This document shows positions 22,512 through 33,635 of a DNA stretch of 64,000 nt, piece after piece. Made by a program: the position numbers and the translations under genes. Numbering within the stretch: the stretch's first letter is position 1; the number at the start of each line of letters is the position of its first letter. This DNA comes from Plantago major (Eukaryota; Streptophyta; Magnoliopsida; Lamiales; Plantaginaceae). The stretch spans positions 88,564,877-88,628,876 of the forward strand of contig CM048840.1 in NCBI GenBank assembly GCA_026545765.1, given 5' to 3'. The notes beneath the pieces were generated by a model, which saw nothing but the letters and a program-made list of their open reading frames with translations, had not been told where the DNA came from and searched no databases.

Positions 22512-25500
22512 TATGAATCCCGATCGTTCATGGATGTACCGTCGCATAGTTAATGGCAGAATTCAGTCTAGTTTTATGGAAGGGGTTGAATCCTTCATCA
22601 CTTTTGCGCTTACACAGACTACTTGTTTGAGTGGGGGGGAAGATGAAGTGCCCTTGCAATGCGAACAAATGTAGGAATAAACAATTTTTGCCTCCTGAAA
22701 CGGTAGTGGAGCACTTGAAACGTAAGGGGTTCGTGTCTCAGTATGAGGTATGGTGTTATCATGGTGAGACACGAGCACCGTTCATGGATTATGAGCATCT
22801 CTCAAAGCGTAAAAGGAAGCAGAAAAATGTGATCGGAAGTACTCAGAATACGTCTACATCTGATGCTAATTATGATCATGAACGGATGGAGCAAATGGTG
22901 TATGATGTTATGGGTCCAGTTCATGGACACCAGGAGCCAGAATCGAGGGGATGTGGTGGAGCCTCAATCCTGCAGATCGGTGTTCTTTGACTTCCGGAAT
23001 CAAAGAAAGAAGCCGATTTATCCGGGGTGTAGGCTCAGCGAGTTGTCTTTGTTGGCTCGGCTAATGAGTTGTAAGGCTAATGGCCAGCAATCTGAAGCGA
23101 GCTTCAATGAATGGGTACAAGTAATGTTGGATCTTTGTCCTGAAGAAAACCTAGTTCCCACCAACTTTTACCAGGCGAAGAAAAAGATGCAGGGGATGGG
23201 GTTGCCCATGGAAACCATAGATTGTTGTGAGGATATGTGCATGATCTATTGGTGGGAGGATAAAGATCTACTGAAGTGCAAGTTCTGTGGTAAGGACCGG
23301 TACAAGCGTTACAAGGAGGGGGCTGCAAAGAAACGTCAGAAGAAAAATCTACCACATAAGAAAATGTGGTATTTCCCTCTAGCACCTCATTTGAAGATGT
23401 TGTACGCTTCAAGTGCTTGTGCCGATAAAATGCGGTGGCACAAGGAGCGAGTAATCTCGGAAGAGGGTAGAATGGAGCATCCATCAGACTCACCCGCATG
23501 GAAACAGTTCGATAAGACCTACCCGGAGTTTACAGCCGAGCCTAGAAATGTACGCTTGGGGCTTTGTACGCATGATTTTAACCCGTTTGGAAATGACCGG
23601 AAGTACTCTTGTTGGCTAGTCATGCTGACACCATACAATCTGCCCCCCGGTGAGTGCATGAAGGAACCATTCATGTTCTTGACTGTGTTGGTGCCCGGGC
23701 CAGATGATCCGTCAAAGAAGCTGGATGTGTTCTTGCAGCCCCTAATCAAGGAGCTGATTGAGTTGTGGGAAAATGGTATCCCGGCATATGATGTGTCAAC
23801 GAAGAAGAACTTTACATTGAGAGCAGCATTACTGTGGACGGTGAGTGATTTTCCTGCGTACTCCATGCTATCTAGAAGGAAAACCAAAGTCTTTAATGCA
23901 TGTCCACATTGTATGGAAGACACTGATGCATTTAGATCGAAGGAGAGTGGAAAGGATTGTTGGTTTGACTGTCATCGTAGGTTTCTACCAAAGGACCATA
24001 CGTTCAGGAAGAATAAGACTCAATTCTTGAAAAACAAAGTAGTGAACAAAGGCGCCCCGAGACAACTTACTGGTGCAGAAATACTTGTGGAGATAGATAG
24101 GCTGGGTCTTATGAAAGTGACTGAAGTTGGGTCGGAGAAGCATAACGAGAAAATTAGCAAAAATTGTGGATGGAAGAAGAGAAGCATTTTCTGGGACTTG
24201 CCTTATACGTCACAACTTGGATTTCATGCACATTGAGAAGAACGTGTTCGAGAACTTATTCAACACGATTTGCAACATTCCCGGAAAAACAAAGGATACA
24301 ATCTAGAGCCGAGTTGGATACATTGTGCAAAAGGCCCGAGTTGACAAAGCAGAATGATAAGGGGCAGTGGCCCAAGGCATGCTAAACAATTGACACTGAA
24401 TCTAGGAACAAACTATTTGATTGGGTGAGGGGATTGAAGTTCCCCGACAATTACGCCTCGAAGTTGGGGCGGTGTGTGAATGTGAAGAGGACAAAGATGT
24501 ACGGGATGAAGAGCCACGATTGTCATGTGTTCATGGAGAGGCTTCTCCTTGTTGCATTTCGAGAAATGCTACCTAAACCTGTATGGATTGCGATCACCGA
24601 GCTGAGCTTATTTTTCAAGAATTTATGCTCAAGGGTGCTTGACGATGAAGTATAGCAAATCTTGAAAGCAACATACCATTGATTCTATGCAAACTCGAGC
24701 GTATCTTTCCACCGAGCTTCTTTGATTCTATGGAGCACTTGCCGGTTCACCTCCCACATGAAGCGAGGCTTGCTGGACCGGTTCAGTATCGATGGATGTA
24801 TCCATTCGAGAGGTGTGTAATCAAGGCAATCATTTACTTATAAAGTCTGAATTTTCCCAAGTTACATTGTGTTACCTCAATATATATGCATTACAGGTAC
24901 TTGGGGAAATTGAAGAGGTATGTCAAGAACAAAGGCAAGCCTGAGGGATCGATGGCCAATGCCTACGTGCGACAGGAAGCTGCAACCTTCTGCTCCAATT
25001 ACTTTGGGGACCATGTCCCGACGAAGGCATCTAGGCCGTCCAGAAATGCAGACACATTTGAAGTTCAAGAGGATGATGACGTTTCCATTTCATTTTTTTG
25101 GGTCTCGGGGAGACCTATTGGAGAAGAAAAGACATAATAGCTGACAGATAAGGAGCTGAAGGCAGCCACATATTATGTCCTCTCGAACTGTGCTGAAGTT
25201 GACAAATTTATGGAGATTTATGCTTGGTGAGTAGCTTTCTTACGCTAACACATGGATTTTAACTTCTAACTACTATATATATATATAAAATCATGTAATC
25301 GTGTCCACAGCCTTTTCAGAGAGAAGAATCCAACAATGGCAGATGATGTAATTGAAGAACTGCTTCAAGAGAAGTTAGAAACAGAATTTGCAGATTGGTT
25401 CAAGGAGTATGTACGAAATCCTGTCAACAAAGTCACATGTCCTTACTTAGAATCTCTAGCAGAGGGACCAAACAGAAAGGTCTCCACATTCTCATCGTAC

Positions 25501-26077
25501 ATAGTAAATGGCCTTAGGTTTCACACAATTGATTCTAACACCGCCATGGCCACAAGCAATTCTGGGGTGTGTGTCAGGGGGCAAGATCAAGATGCAACTG
25601 ATGATTTGTATGATTTCTACGGGAACCTGAGACGAATTGTGCGACTTGAATATCCGGGGTTTCCTTTGAAAAAGAACCTTTCTGTTTGATGTTGACTGGT
25701 ATGATCCTACTCCAAGTGGTATGAGGAAACACGAGCTCTATCAGATGGTAGAAATTAACCATAGGAAGAGGTATCGTACTAAGTATGAACCGTTTATCTT
25801 GGCGACTCAAGCACGCCAGGTGGTGTTTATTGAATATCCAAGCCTCAAATGCGATAAGGCGGACTGGTTGGCTACGATGCATATACAGGCCCGCTCCAGA
25901 GTAGAGTACATTGATAAGGACGACTCAATTACCAACTCGTATCAAGAAGAGGTCGTCGATCAAACAGCGAGAAAGCCTGTACAAGTTGATGATGAGTTCA
26001 TAGACCTACATGAAGACCAATTTATAGACTTAACAATAGCCGACGAGGACGAGGGTATGTGTGTATTGTATGCTTAG
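22512..26077 (+). pseudogene. TNPD-like CACTA transposase (tnp2 family), broken
   Basis: Order of parts: N-terminal transposase-associated domain (from 22512, MNPDRSWMYRRIVNG, then KMKCPCNANKCRNKQFLPPE); tnp2 catalytic region with GLCTHDFNPFG, YSCWLVMLTPYNLPPGECM, DVFLQPLIKELIELWENG and LLWTVSDFPAYSML (about 22980-24170); an MHIEKNVFENLF segment; a DUF4218-like part with KSHDCHVFMERLL and YLGKLKRYVKNK; then a DUF4216-like part (25336-25930, with LYDFYGNLRRIVRLEYPG and DVDWYDPTPSGMR). Introns are evident at about 24814-24897 and 25229-25310. Breaks include a frameshift at the G run near 22632, a frame change near 22940, a further one near 24180, stops around 24300-24420, and another near 25685. 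Not functional. Confidence 0.85.
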
Positions 26078-26178
26078 TTTTTATGTTTATATATGTTCAA
26101 ATGTATATGTTTTACATGCATACTCATGTATTCTTTACTAACACATTTTTTCCTGCAATTTCTTATATGCTCTTGCAG

Positions 26179-28109
26179 ATGCCGCGCCAAAGGAATTCCA
26201 CATACCTTCCTCCCGGGTGTAGGGGTACTAGGGGGAATCCATCGGGTTCTGGTAGTACACCAGCGAGTGGAGCTACTAGTCCTCTGGTTGGATATGATAT
26301 TGGTGAGGCAGCGATCTCGAGTTCCAGAGACTCCACCGGCCTACACGTCACATGCTCCTGGTGACTACCCCTCTAACGGGTGTCCCTATCTGACATTGAC
26401 TGACGGTGCTACATTCCAGGGGAAGTCAGTGTTGTTCCCCAACGGCAGAAACAAGTAAGTATTATGCATTTGTAGAACATACACTTAAGATAAATATATG
26501 CTACATGATTTTACTAATGAATATTCGTTTCTTGTTTGTCTCATTGACAACAGGTTTTGGCCACCGGATGCTTCGGATAAACTAGGCAAAATCTTTAAGG
26601 GGGGGGGGGGGGAAGGGATATGCCGGGACAGGTAGGCGAGAAGTGGACAAACATCTCGGACCGGATGAAGCACTTTTACTTCGACGAGTTGCAGGTAAGC
26701 TTAAATGTTACAATGAATGCTTTATTTGTTCTTTTAATCATTGTGTTAATGTGTGTGGTATGTTAGCCACTATATCTGTGAGTGGTATGTTAGCCACTGA
26801 ACTTGGGTGATATGTTAGTCACCATTGTGTTAGTCAATTTTAGGACAATTTGAGTGGTATGTTACCACTAAGCTTGGTTTGATGTGTTAGTCACCATTCA
26901 TGAACTTGTTGTGTCATTTGAGTGGTATGTTAGCCATTAAACTTGGGTGATATGTTGGTATTTATTCATGAACTTATTGCACACAATTTGAGTGGTATGT
27001 TAGCCACTAAACTTGGGTGATATGTTGGTATTTATTCATGAACTTATTGCACACAATTTGAGTGGTATGTTAGCCACTAAACTTGGTGTTATATTTAAAT
27101 TGTTATCTTTCTTTAAACTTGTGTAATTTTTACTTTGATTGGAATTGTTGTAGAAGGGCTACTACATTCCCAATGCCCTGGTGTCCCAGTTATACTCTGT
27201 TTTCGAAACTTTAGGGTCAGACATCTATAGGAAAATGGTTTACAAAATGAAGGAGACATGCAGACAATCAACTTGGGTGGGGGATGACGAGTGGGCACTT
27301 TGGGAGGAGTACTGGAAGGATCCCTTTGTCCAGGATCAAGCTTACAAGTACAGACAAAACCATTTGTCTGAGCCGCAAGATGGTACGGGCACTGCCAGAC
27401 ATCACTATGGATCGCGAGCTGTTATTACAGATCACGTGATGGAGGTTAGTAAATATGTTGTTTATGACTTGGAATATGATATATAACAGTTTTTTGCTTT
27501 CATTTCAATCAACTAACTACTTGTTTGCACATATGTTTTTTTAGGCCAATAGAGGACAACCGAAGAGTGCTCTATACCACTTCAAGAAGGCTATGCTGAA
27601 GAATGGCATTTGGACTGATGTGAGGGCCGAGCGTATTGCGGTACGTTTCTTTCTTAAGGTTAACATTTGTATTTGTGTATCTTAAAGTGATTCCTAAATT
27701 TGCATCTCATTTAGTATGCAATTTACAATTGCAGAGTGAGGTGGAGAGGAGGATGGATGAGAGGATGATCGACGGTCATGAGTTGTTAATTGAAGAGCAA
27801 GACCATATCTTCTTTGAGGTCAACCCAATGGACAACAAAGGTCGAACATATGGATTGGAAAGTTTGGGCCCTTCTATGAGTTCTAGTAGCTTCTCAGTGT
27901 CCCAGGGATCAGGATCGCGATCTAATCTCTTCACACAGGACCAGGTTCAAGAGATGATGACTCCTCTCCACGAGGAAATAGCTGCGACCAAGGCAGCTTA
28001 CCAGCAAGTGCTTGAGGAACAGGCTCGTATGGCTCAGCGGATGGACGCTTTGACCCAAATGTTCAGCACTTCTTCCCAGTACCACCTACCGCCTCCTCCC
28101 GATTCTTAG
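26179..28109 (+). CDS. TNPA-like protein (plant En/Spm transposase_24 type)
   Basis: Companion gene of the CACTA element. In this superfamily the product binds the subterminal repeats and brings the ends together. The first exon starts MPRQRNSTYLPPGCRG after an intron ending TTGCAG. Later exons contain MVYKMKETCRQSTWVGDDEW (about 27240) and a following ANRGQPKSALYHFKKAML exon. The last exon holds EVERRMDERMIDGHELLIEE and a coiled-coil-like tail (EEIAATKAAYQQVLEEQARM) and ends at TAG 28107-28109. Introns with GT-AG borders fall at about 26457-26554, 26695-27153, 27445-27544 and 27641-27734. A run of about 14 G near 26600 makes the frame of the second exon uncertain. The coding potential looks better kept than in TNPD. 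Confidence 0.65.
26750..27090. repeat. Tandem repeats in a TNPA intron (~60-70 bp unit)
   Basis: GAGTGGTATGTTAGCCACTA recurs about five times with GGGTGATATGTT between copies. The last two units are 70 bp apart and almost identical. It lies inside a TNPA intron, so it does not affect the reading frame. Confidence 0.85.
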
Positions 28110-28344
28110 TTACATCAGACTTATATTGTTTATGCTACATATATACTTTGACACTATTTCATCTTCTAGCTACTTGTGCTTGCATACTTTAGACTTTGTT
28201 ATGCATAATTTATATTGTTTCGGGTGTATTAATGCAATTTAATTGTTTCGGGTATATTATCTATGATTATATTATGTGAAAAAACAGGTGCAATGTGAAA
28301 CAGAAATTTAAAAAACAAATTCTTTTTTTTTTTTGTAAAAGTGA

Positions 28345-28630
28345 AATCCGTCGCTAAATTCACGAACTAAGGGCGAATTAGCCCATTGAATTTAGCGACG
28401 GATATCAAGCGAATTAAGGGCGGATTAGTGGTGTGATTTAGCGACGGATTTTATACGTAATCCGTCGCCATTTCGGACGGACTGGTCAACGGATTAATCC
28501 GTCGCCAGTTCGTCGTTATTTGGCGACGGAATACTTATCCGTCGCCAAAAAAATAGTGACGCGTTGTTTGGGGACGGGGGATTATCCGTCGCTACGGATT
28601 TAGCGACGGATAAGTCTGTCGCTAAAACAG
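28345..28630. repeat. CACTA subterminal repeats, 3' side
   Basis: Many GCGACGGAT-like motifs in both orientations, mirroring the 5' side. It ends with CGCTAAAACAGG before the decayed terminus. Confidence 0.85.
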
Positions 28631-28644
28631 GTTTTTTTGTTGGG

Positions 28645-28975
28645 AGGGGGTGGGGGGGTGTCATCTGATACTCTCTAGTTGGGGAAACTGTTTTTGATCT
28701 TCTATGTACTTTGTTTATCTCCATGACGGGACGGACCGGGAAAGGGGAGGGGGCGTGTGGAGGAAAAAAAACAACCGTAGCATGTGAAATTATATGTTTG
28801 TAGAATAATAATTTTTGTATCTTTGGTGGGGTGATAAATACCACCGCGGGGTTGTTGGGAACTGGAGGGGGGGGGGGGTGTTGGAAAAAAAATCGTAACA
28901 TGTGAAATTATATTTGTATTTTTTTTTTGTGTGGGGTAGGATGACCACATACCACCGCGGGGTTGTTGGCATCAA
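28645..28975. repeat. G-rich tandem unit, right part, plus a ~110-bp duplication
   Basis: 28655-28760 is the third copy of the G-rich unit seen at 21315-21523. It is followed by a second duplication: AACATGTGAAATTATAT and ACCACCGCGGGGTTGTTGG each occur twice (about 28778-28860 and 28890-28970). No gene is seen up to the Helitron end. Confidence 0.75.
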
Positions 28976-29339
28976 CCCTATTGATTGTGTTGCATACTTT
29001 TGTATTTTATTTCGGTTCCGTTTCAGGCATTCTAAAAAACATGTTCCTGTTACTAATTAACAGGTCGGGTACGATAGGACCTGATACAAAATATATGTTA
29101 TTAACCCATCGGGCGGCGAACAGGTTAAAGCTGAATCCAACCCCCTTTCAAAGCATATCCATCATCATGAGTCGTATTTTTACATTTTTCTATAGTTAGC
29201 ATAAATAAAGACTCAATGATATAATATTGGCCGGATGAAGAAGGACTACTGACCGACATTACGACCCACGTTGTTTACACAGATTTCAATAACTTATTTT
29301 CTTGATTAATTTATTTTATCATCCCCTTTTTATTTATTA

Positions 29340-29382
29340 TTAAAGTAAACTATACCGTGGCATCGCCACGGGTTAGTACTAG
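29340..29382 (+). mobile_element. Helitron 3' terminus
   Basis: CCGTGG (29355-29360), a 5-base loop, CCACGG (29366-29371), then GTTAGTACTAG ending at 29382 and followed by T. A GC-rich hairpin about 10 bases before a terminal CTAG in front of T is the standard Helitron 3' end. Confidence 0.9.
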
Positions 29383-29953
29383 TTATTTAAATAGTATGGG
29401 AATCCAAAAATTGTAGAATTTGTTAATGTGTTGGAATATTGTTTGTTTGAGTTGCGTAGGGATTCAAAGTCCAGCAAAATCAATTAAATAATCAGCTGCT
29501 GTTTAAACAAAATGCACGCATTTTGACTAAATATAGTCCAGGGAATGTTGAAATAACTATGTAGTCCAACTTTTTGAAATATTTGTTAGATGCTTTGAAA
29601 ATAGCCGAACAGCACGTGAGCAATTTAGGTTGTTTTGAGAGGAAACCAACTTTCAGCTGGAATTACTTACTTGAATCTATATATAATTCAAGCATGTTAA
29701 CGTCGGTGTAGATGGTTTAATTAACACCCCCGAAAAACATAATGGTTGTGGCAAGAAACATACGATGTTTATATCAACATACCGTCCCTAGATCCCTTAC
29801 CAATGAATGCCCATTTTAACTCTTTGTTAAATTAAAACACGATTTTGAGAAATTTTAATGTTAATTTTGGTACGTACGTAAAGTTAAACTTTTCAATTTA
29901 TATAAACAACAAAAATAGTTTACACAATATTTTGTTTCATTGCGTTGAAGATA
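29383..29953. other. Intergenic, nothing recognised
   Basis: AT-rich sequence between the Helitron end and the Mutator-type MITE. No exon or repeat that I can support. Confidence 0.4.
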
Positions 29954-30430
29954 GGGCAAAATTCATTTTGATACTTTAATGTTAGACATTTTCAATTTTG
30001 GTACTATAGACTGGACACGTCCAATTGTGGTACTAATTATCAATAACTAATTACAATTAAGGTATTAATTGTAAATTAAAAGGCGGAGCGTCTCAATTGT
30101 TCCCGAATTACAATTAACCCAACCCCAAATTCACGTGAAATCGATCAATTGAAGGTCGATTGTGACAAAACTGATGAAGAAGTCCACGAAAAGAATTTGA
30201 CGCGTGTGAATGGGACAAAGTCCACAATGTATTGGGAGCAACCAATTTTTCATGCTATCTTTCGATTTTTAACATTCGCTCGCACGTGAGTGGCATGGCC
30301 CGCACTCTAAGTGCAATTAGTATCTTAATTGTAAATAGTTATTGATATTCAGTTAAATTGGACGTTGCTGCTCTGGAGTACCAAAATTGAAAATGTATCA
30401 CATTGGAGTACCAAAAATGAATTTTTACCC
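29954..30430. mobile_element. Mutator-type MITE with perfect 10-bp target duplication
   Basis: The left end GGGCAAAATTCATTTTGATA and the inverse of the right end, GGGTAAAAATTCATTTTTGG, start inverted repeats of about 110 bp: both continue with CATTTTCAATTTTGGTACT, ACGTCCAATT and ATCAATAACTA. GTTGAAGATA stands on both sides (29944-29953 and 30431-30440). There is no coding capacity. Long inverted repeats with a 9- to 11-bp duplication are the mark of Mutator-like MITEs. Confidence 0.88.
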
Positions 30431-30440
30431 GTTGAAGATA

Positions 30441-32029
30441 TAACGCCTCAAAGTTTTAGAAAATTTGATTAATTAAAGGGGGTTGAGAACGACCAACAAC
30501 GTGTTCTTCCTTTATCAGGAATCCATCTATTAAAAATAAAAAGGTAAATATACTTACTCCGTAATAATATTAGAATGAATGATCAACTCGCATATATATG
30601 AAACTTGGACCCATGAAACTATATTTGAAGATTAGCATTCAAATGTAATTATGCATAAAAGAAAATAAAAAAACCTTTAGCATTAGGAGCTGACATTGCG
30701 TGGGCTCTCGTACTAGCTAAGTATTAAATTTGTTATCCATATTGGAACACGTAAACCAGTATAGAAAATGAGGCTAGCAGGAAATCTTGAATGATATATA
30801 GAGGGAAAAATCATTTTTCAGGAATAATATCCATATATATATATAATTTTTAAACGTCTATTTAATCAATCAATGTACGTAATTGGACTTTTGCAGATAT
30901 GTTTGAACATTGAAATTTTGATGGAAATTAACTTGTAGTGAATTGATCTGTGTGAGTAGCGCCTACTGTCTAGCTAGCTAGCATCTCAATCCAAAGAGGT
31001 AAGTATATGCTTATTTACGTGCATGCCCATGCAAATATTAATAGTAGTATGGAGTATATGATATGCGGTATAATGTGGCGGCTCGGTCAGTCCTTTCTCT
31101 AGCATGCTCGAAGTGTACTTTGACTACACAAGTAAACACCTAGAAAATATTGTTTACTAGTACATGATTATTAGTCATTTTGTCTTATTTTCTACTACTA
31201 CCTAATTAGATTTGACTTCTAAAGCACTCATCCATCAGTTTTTTAATAAGAACTTCCTAATTTCTTTTATTTCGAGTTCTATTAGAATTTTTTTAACAAA
31301 AATAAAAAAGAACAATTATCTCACTCATTAATTTTTTATTATTCATCTTTCTTAATTTATCATTCACTTTATCAATATAATGCCACTAATAAACTACTCC
31401 TTAAATAAGATAAAATAAGAGCTTAGAAAACTTGTTAAAGAGCGGAGGTAGTTATGATGTAAGTGCCCTACCCCTTTTCTAAAGATATATTTAATCAGGG
31501 GCGGAGGTATGTTAGGGGTGGGTAGTGCACTTTCCCTACCCCTTTTTAAAAAAAACAATAATTTTCACTGTAACTTCGATACTATTTTGACATTTATACT
31601 TACCGTTCTTTGTACAAACCTCTATTTTCTTTCCCATAATATACATATATATAGTGGATTTTCGGTAAAAATATCAATATTTATGTGATTTTCTTTCATT
31701 AAAAAACTTAATTTTATTAACAAAAAAATTTAGGTTAGGTGTATTTGAGGATTAAAGGAAGGCTTCATTTTGGCGTGAGCCCATCTCACGATAGACGACC
31801 GGTCGCGCCAAAGTATTTTGATTTTGGGGCGTGACAAAAGTGGTATCAGACAATACACTATGGCTACACGAACCGTGGTGGCACACAGGTCGGATTTTAC
31901 ATAATAATAACAATGCCCTACCAAAAGGATAATATAACAATGAGAGATCTCCAAAAGCACGACATTCCCTCGAAAGGGCCAAACAATTCATAGACATATC
32001 GATGAGCATAAACATATATTTTAATCCAT
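30441..32029. other. Intergenic with two repeat remnants, no gene
   Basis: About 31497-31690 (GGCGGAGGTATGTTAGGGGTG and on) is also found at about 58607-58800. About 31772-31850 looks like the end of an LTR (GGGGCGTGACA) followed after four bases by TGGTATCAGA, a Met-tRNA primer-site-like motif, so it is probably the remnant of an LTR-type element. Otherwise AT-rich sequence with nothing recognised. Confidence 0.45.
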
Positions 32030-33130
32030 GCAGTATCCGAATGCTCTTCGAACATACAATATCATCCAACTTCGAGAGACCAATAAAAATTATAATCTTC
32101 ACCAATAAACCTAGTGAGCTCTTTATTAGAATTTAGATTGAGAGAAATATGGCCACGCCATTCATTCTAGCCGATAGTTGCAATAAAATCCAACATGTAC
32201 GAAATAACGATAATACAAGATAAAATGTTAAGATTATTATAATTAGTTGATGTGCCCATGTGGCCTCCATACTACTACTATTCCAAACCAGGAGTGCCCA
32301 AAAGAAAGACTCGGATTACATATAATTTATGCGACGTTAAAGATAATTTATTAATCTTCGAATCAAAGTATTACAGGGACAGGGATACTCCGATTAATTA
32401 CAAAATCTTTCCATCTCACCCCGAAACCAATATATACCAGCAAAACTCACCCAAATTTTCTTTATGGGTGGTCGCTCTGGTCTAGCTTGATCAAGTGCCA
32501 CATAGTAAAGGTGTGGGTTTGTGATGAGTGTTTGTAAGCTGTTGTTTGTATGAAAGACTAGGTGGAACAAGAAGCATTCCTTATGCTCATATTGTGAAGT
32601 AATGAAACTTTTTGCAGTTTCAAAAAAAAAAAAAAAAAAGTGCCACATAGTATATATAAGAGTACTTGAAGTATAAATGTAATGAAATTAATTAAGACCC
32701 GTGAGTCCGTGAGTGCCAACTCTCTAAATGGGTAGGACCCAAATGCCGAATCCATTAAAACCCGACAATTTTAATTGCGCACAAGTATAGGTTCTACACT
32801 CGTACCTGCCTAAAACCGGCCCACTCTAAGAACTAATCCAGACACAACACATACATATTCCGACCCGACCCAAATTCAACCCGGACCTAAAGTTGACAAC
32901 GATTTAAATTTTATCCCCGACTCAACTCTCACCAATTAAGTCCGGACCATCGAGAACCAGGCCCACGAATATATATTGGTAAAAAGACTAGCAATAATAT
33001 TCAATGTGTGGAATTTAATTTATATATTCGAGTTTCAAATATAGTTACCTTTGGTCAAAACAAATACAAAATATAGGACTTTGACTGGCGAAGTAAACAC
33101 CTTGTATATAAAATCTTCTCTTGTACTACA
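32030..33130 (+). repeat. Orphan copy of the WAT1 upstream region (U1)
   Basis: It matches the regions upstream of copies B and C in order: TTTAGATTGAGAGAAATATG, ATAATACAAGATAA.ATG, TTATTATAATTAGT.GATGTGC, TTTCTTTATGGGTGGTCGCT, GTGAGTCCGTGAGTGCCA, AATATATATTGGTAAAA and CCTTTGGTCAAAACAAATAC. Similarity stops near 33095, before the position of the TATA box and gene, and no transporter exon follows. It is more diverged than the other two upstream regions are from each other. A poly(A) run near 32622-32640 is an insertion not seen in the others. Confidence 0.8.
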
Positions 33131-33235
33131 ATACACTCCTTAAAAGTCATTGATTAATTATTCTGTAAGCTGATTCGGTTCATTATTTATTCTCGGCATG
33201 TTTCTTTATTGTACGTCATGAAATCAAATTACACT

Positions 33236-33635
33236 TGTGATGTAACCTTGGTCCAGTCCATCACGCTCAGGCCGTTCGGAGCTAGGGCGTTCAACCAGTT
33301 TTGGGCATATATCGGATCGTTTAGATTAAGAATTTTTGTATAAGAAAAGAAAACTAACGAAGAAAGTTGGTGTATTGAGCTCAACCTCCGTTTTTAACCT
33401 CCAGCTGTTATACGCACCCAAATGATCTCATCCGTTTGTAATCGTCAGATTGAATCAAATTCACAACCCTTCGATTTGCATACGTTTGCTGACTAGTTAA
33501 GAAAGGTTATTCTGTCAAAACTCAAGATATATATAAATTAATTCAACAACATCCGAATGTTCCTCGAAAATACAACATCATCCAAATTCGACACCAATAA
33601 AAATTATAATCTTACCAATAAACCCAGAGAGCTCT
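33236..33635 (+). repeat. Spacer copy and start of second upstream region (U2)
   Basis: CTTGTGATGTAACC and, after an extra stretch, CACAACCC, GATTTGCATA and GCTGACTAGTT match about 58495-58580, downstream of copy B. From about 33545 the sequence (CATCCGAATG, ATACAACATCATCCAA, ACCAATAAAAATTATAATCTT) matches the start of U1 at about 32035. So one repeat unit ends and the next begins here. U2 is then interrupted at 33636. Confidence 0.7.

Larger units (their letters stand above)
21524..28644 (+). mobile_element. CACTA (En/Spm) element with TNPD- and TNPA-like genes
   Basis: It starts CACTACGAGAAATTCGCC after GGG. The far end is decayed: TGTTGGG at 28638-28644 stands where TGTAGTG is expected, preceded by a T run. 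Both ends carry dense subterminal repeats of TAGCGACGGAT and its inverse. Between them are a TNPD-like transposase region (22512-26077) and a TNPA-like gene (26179-28109) in the standard order. The decayed 3' terminus and the frame breaks in the transposase mean it cannot move unaided. It sits inside a G-rich tandem repeat within the Helitron region. Confidence 0.9.
13198..29382 (+). mobile_element. Helitron region (two nested or adjacent related Helitrons)
   Basis: There are two related 5' termini, at 13198 and 16242. Both start TC straight after an A, as Helitrons do. One clear 3' terminus ends CTAG at 29379-29382, followed by T, with the hairpin CCGTGG-CATCG-CCACGG eight bases before it. 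The region carries gene fragments in both orientations (13672-17125), a Helitron-type RPA tail, two Stowaway MITEs and a whole CACTA element. I find no Rep/helicase gene, so these would be non-autonomous. Which 5' end pairs with the 3' end cannot be settled here. A second Helitron inserted in, or copied next to, the first would give this pattern. Confidence 0.7.

Noticed and set aside
22563-23923. Minus-strand open frames across the CACTA transposase
   Set aside because: They overlap plus-strand transposase domains with clear motifs and have no family resemblance themselves.
28494-28975. Pro-rich minus-strand frames
   Set aside because: They arise from G runs and the duplicated G-rich repeat.
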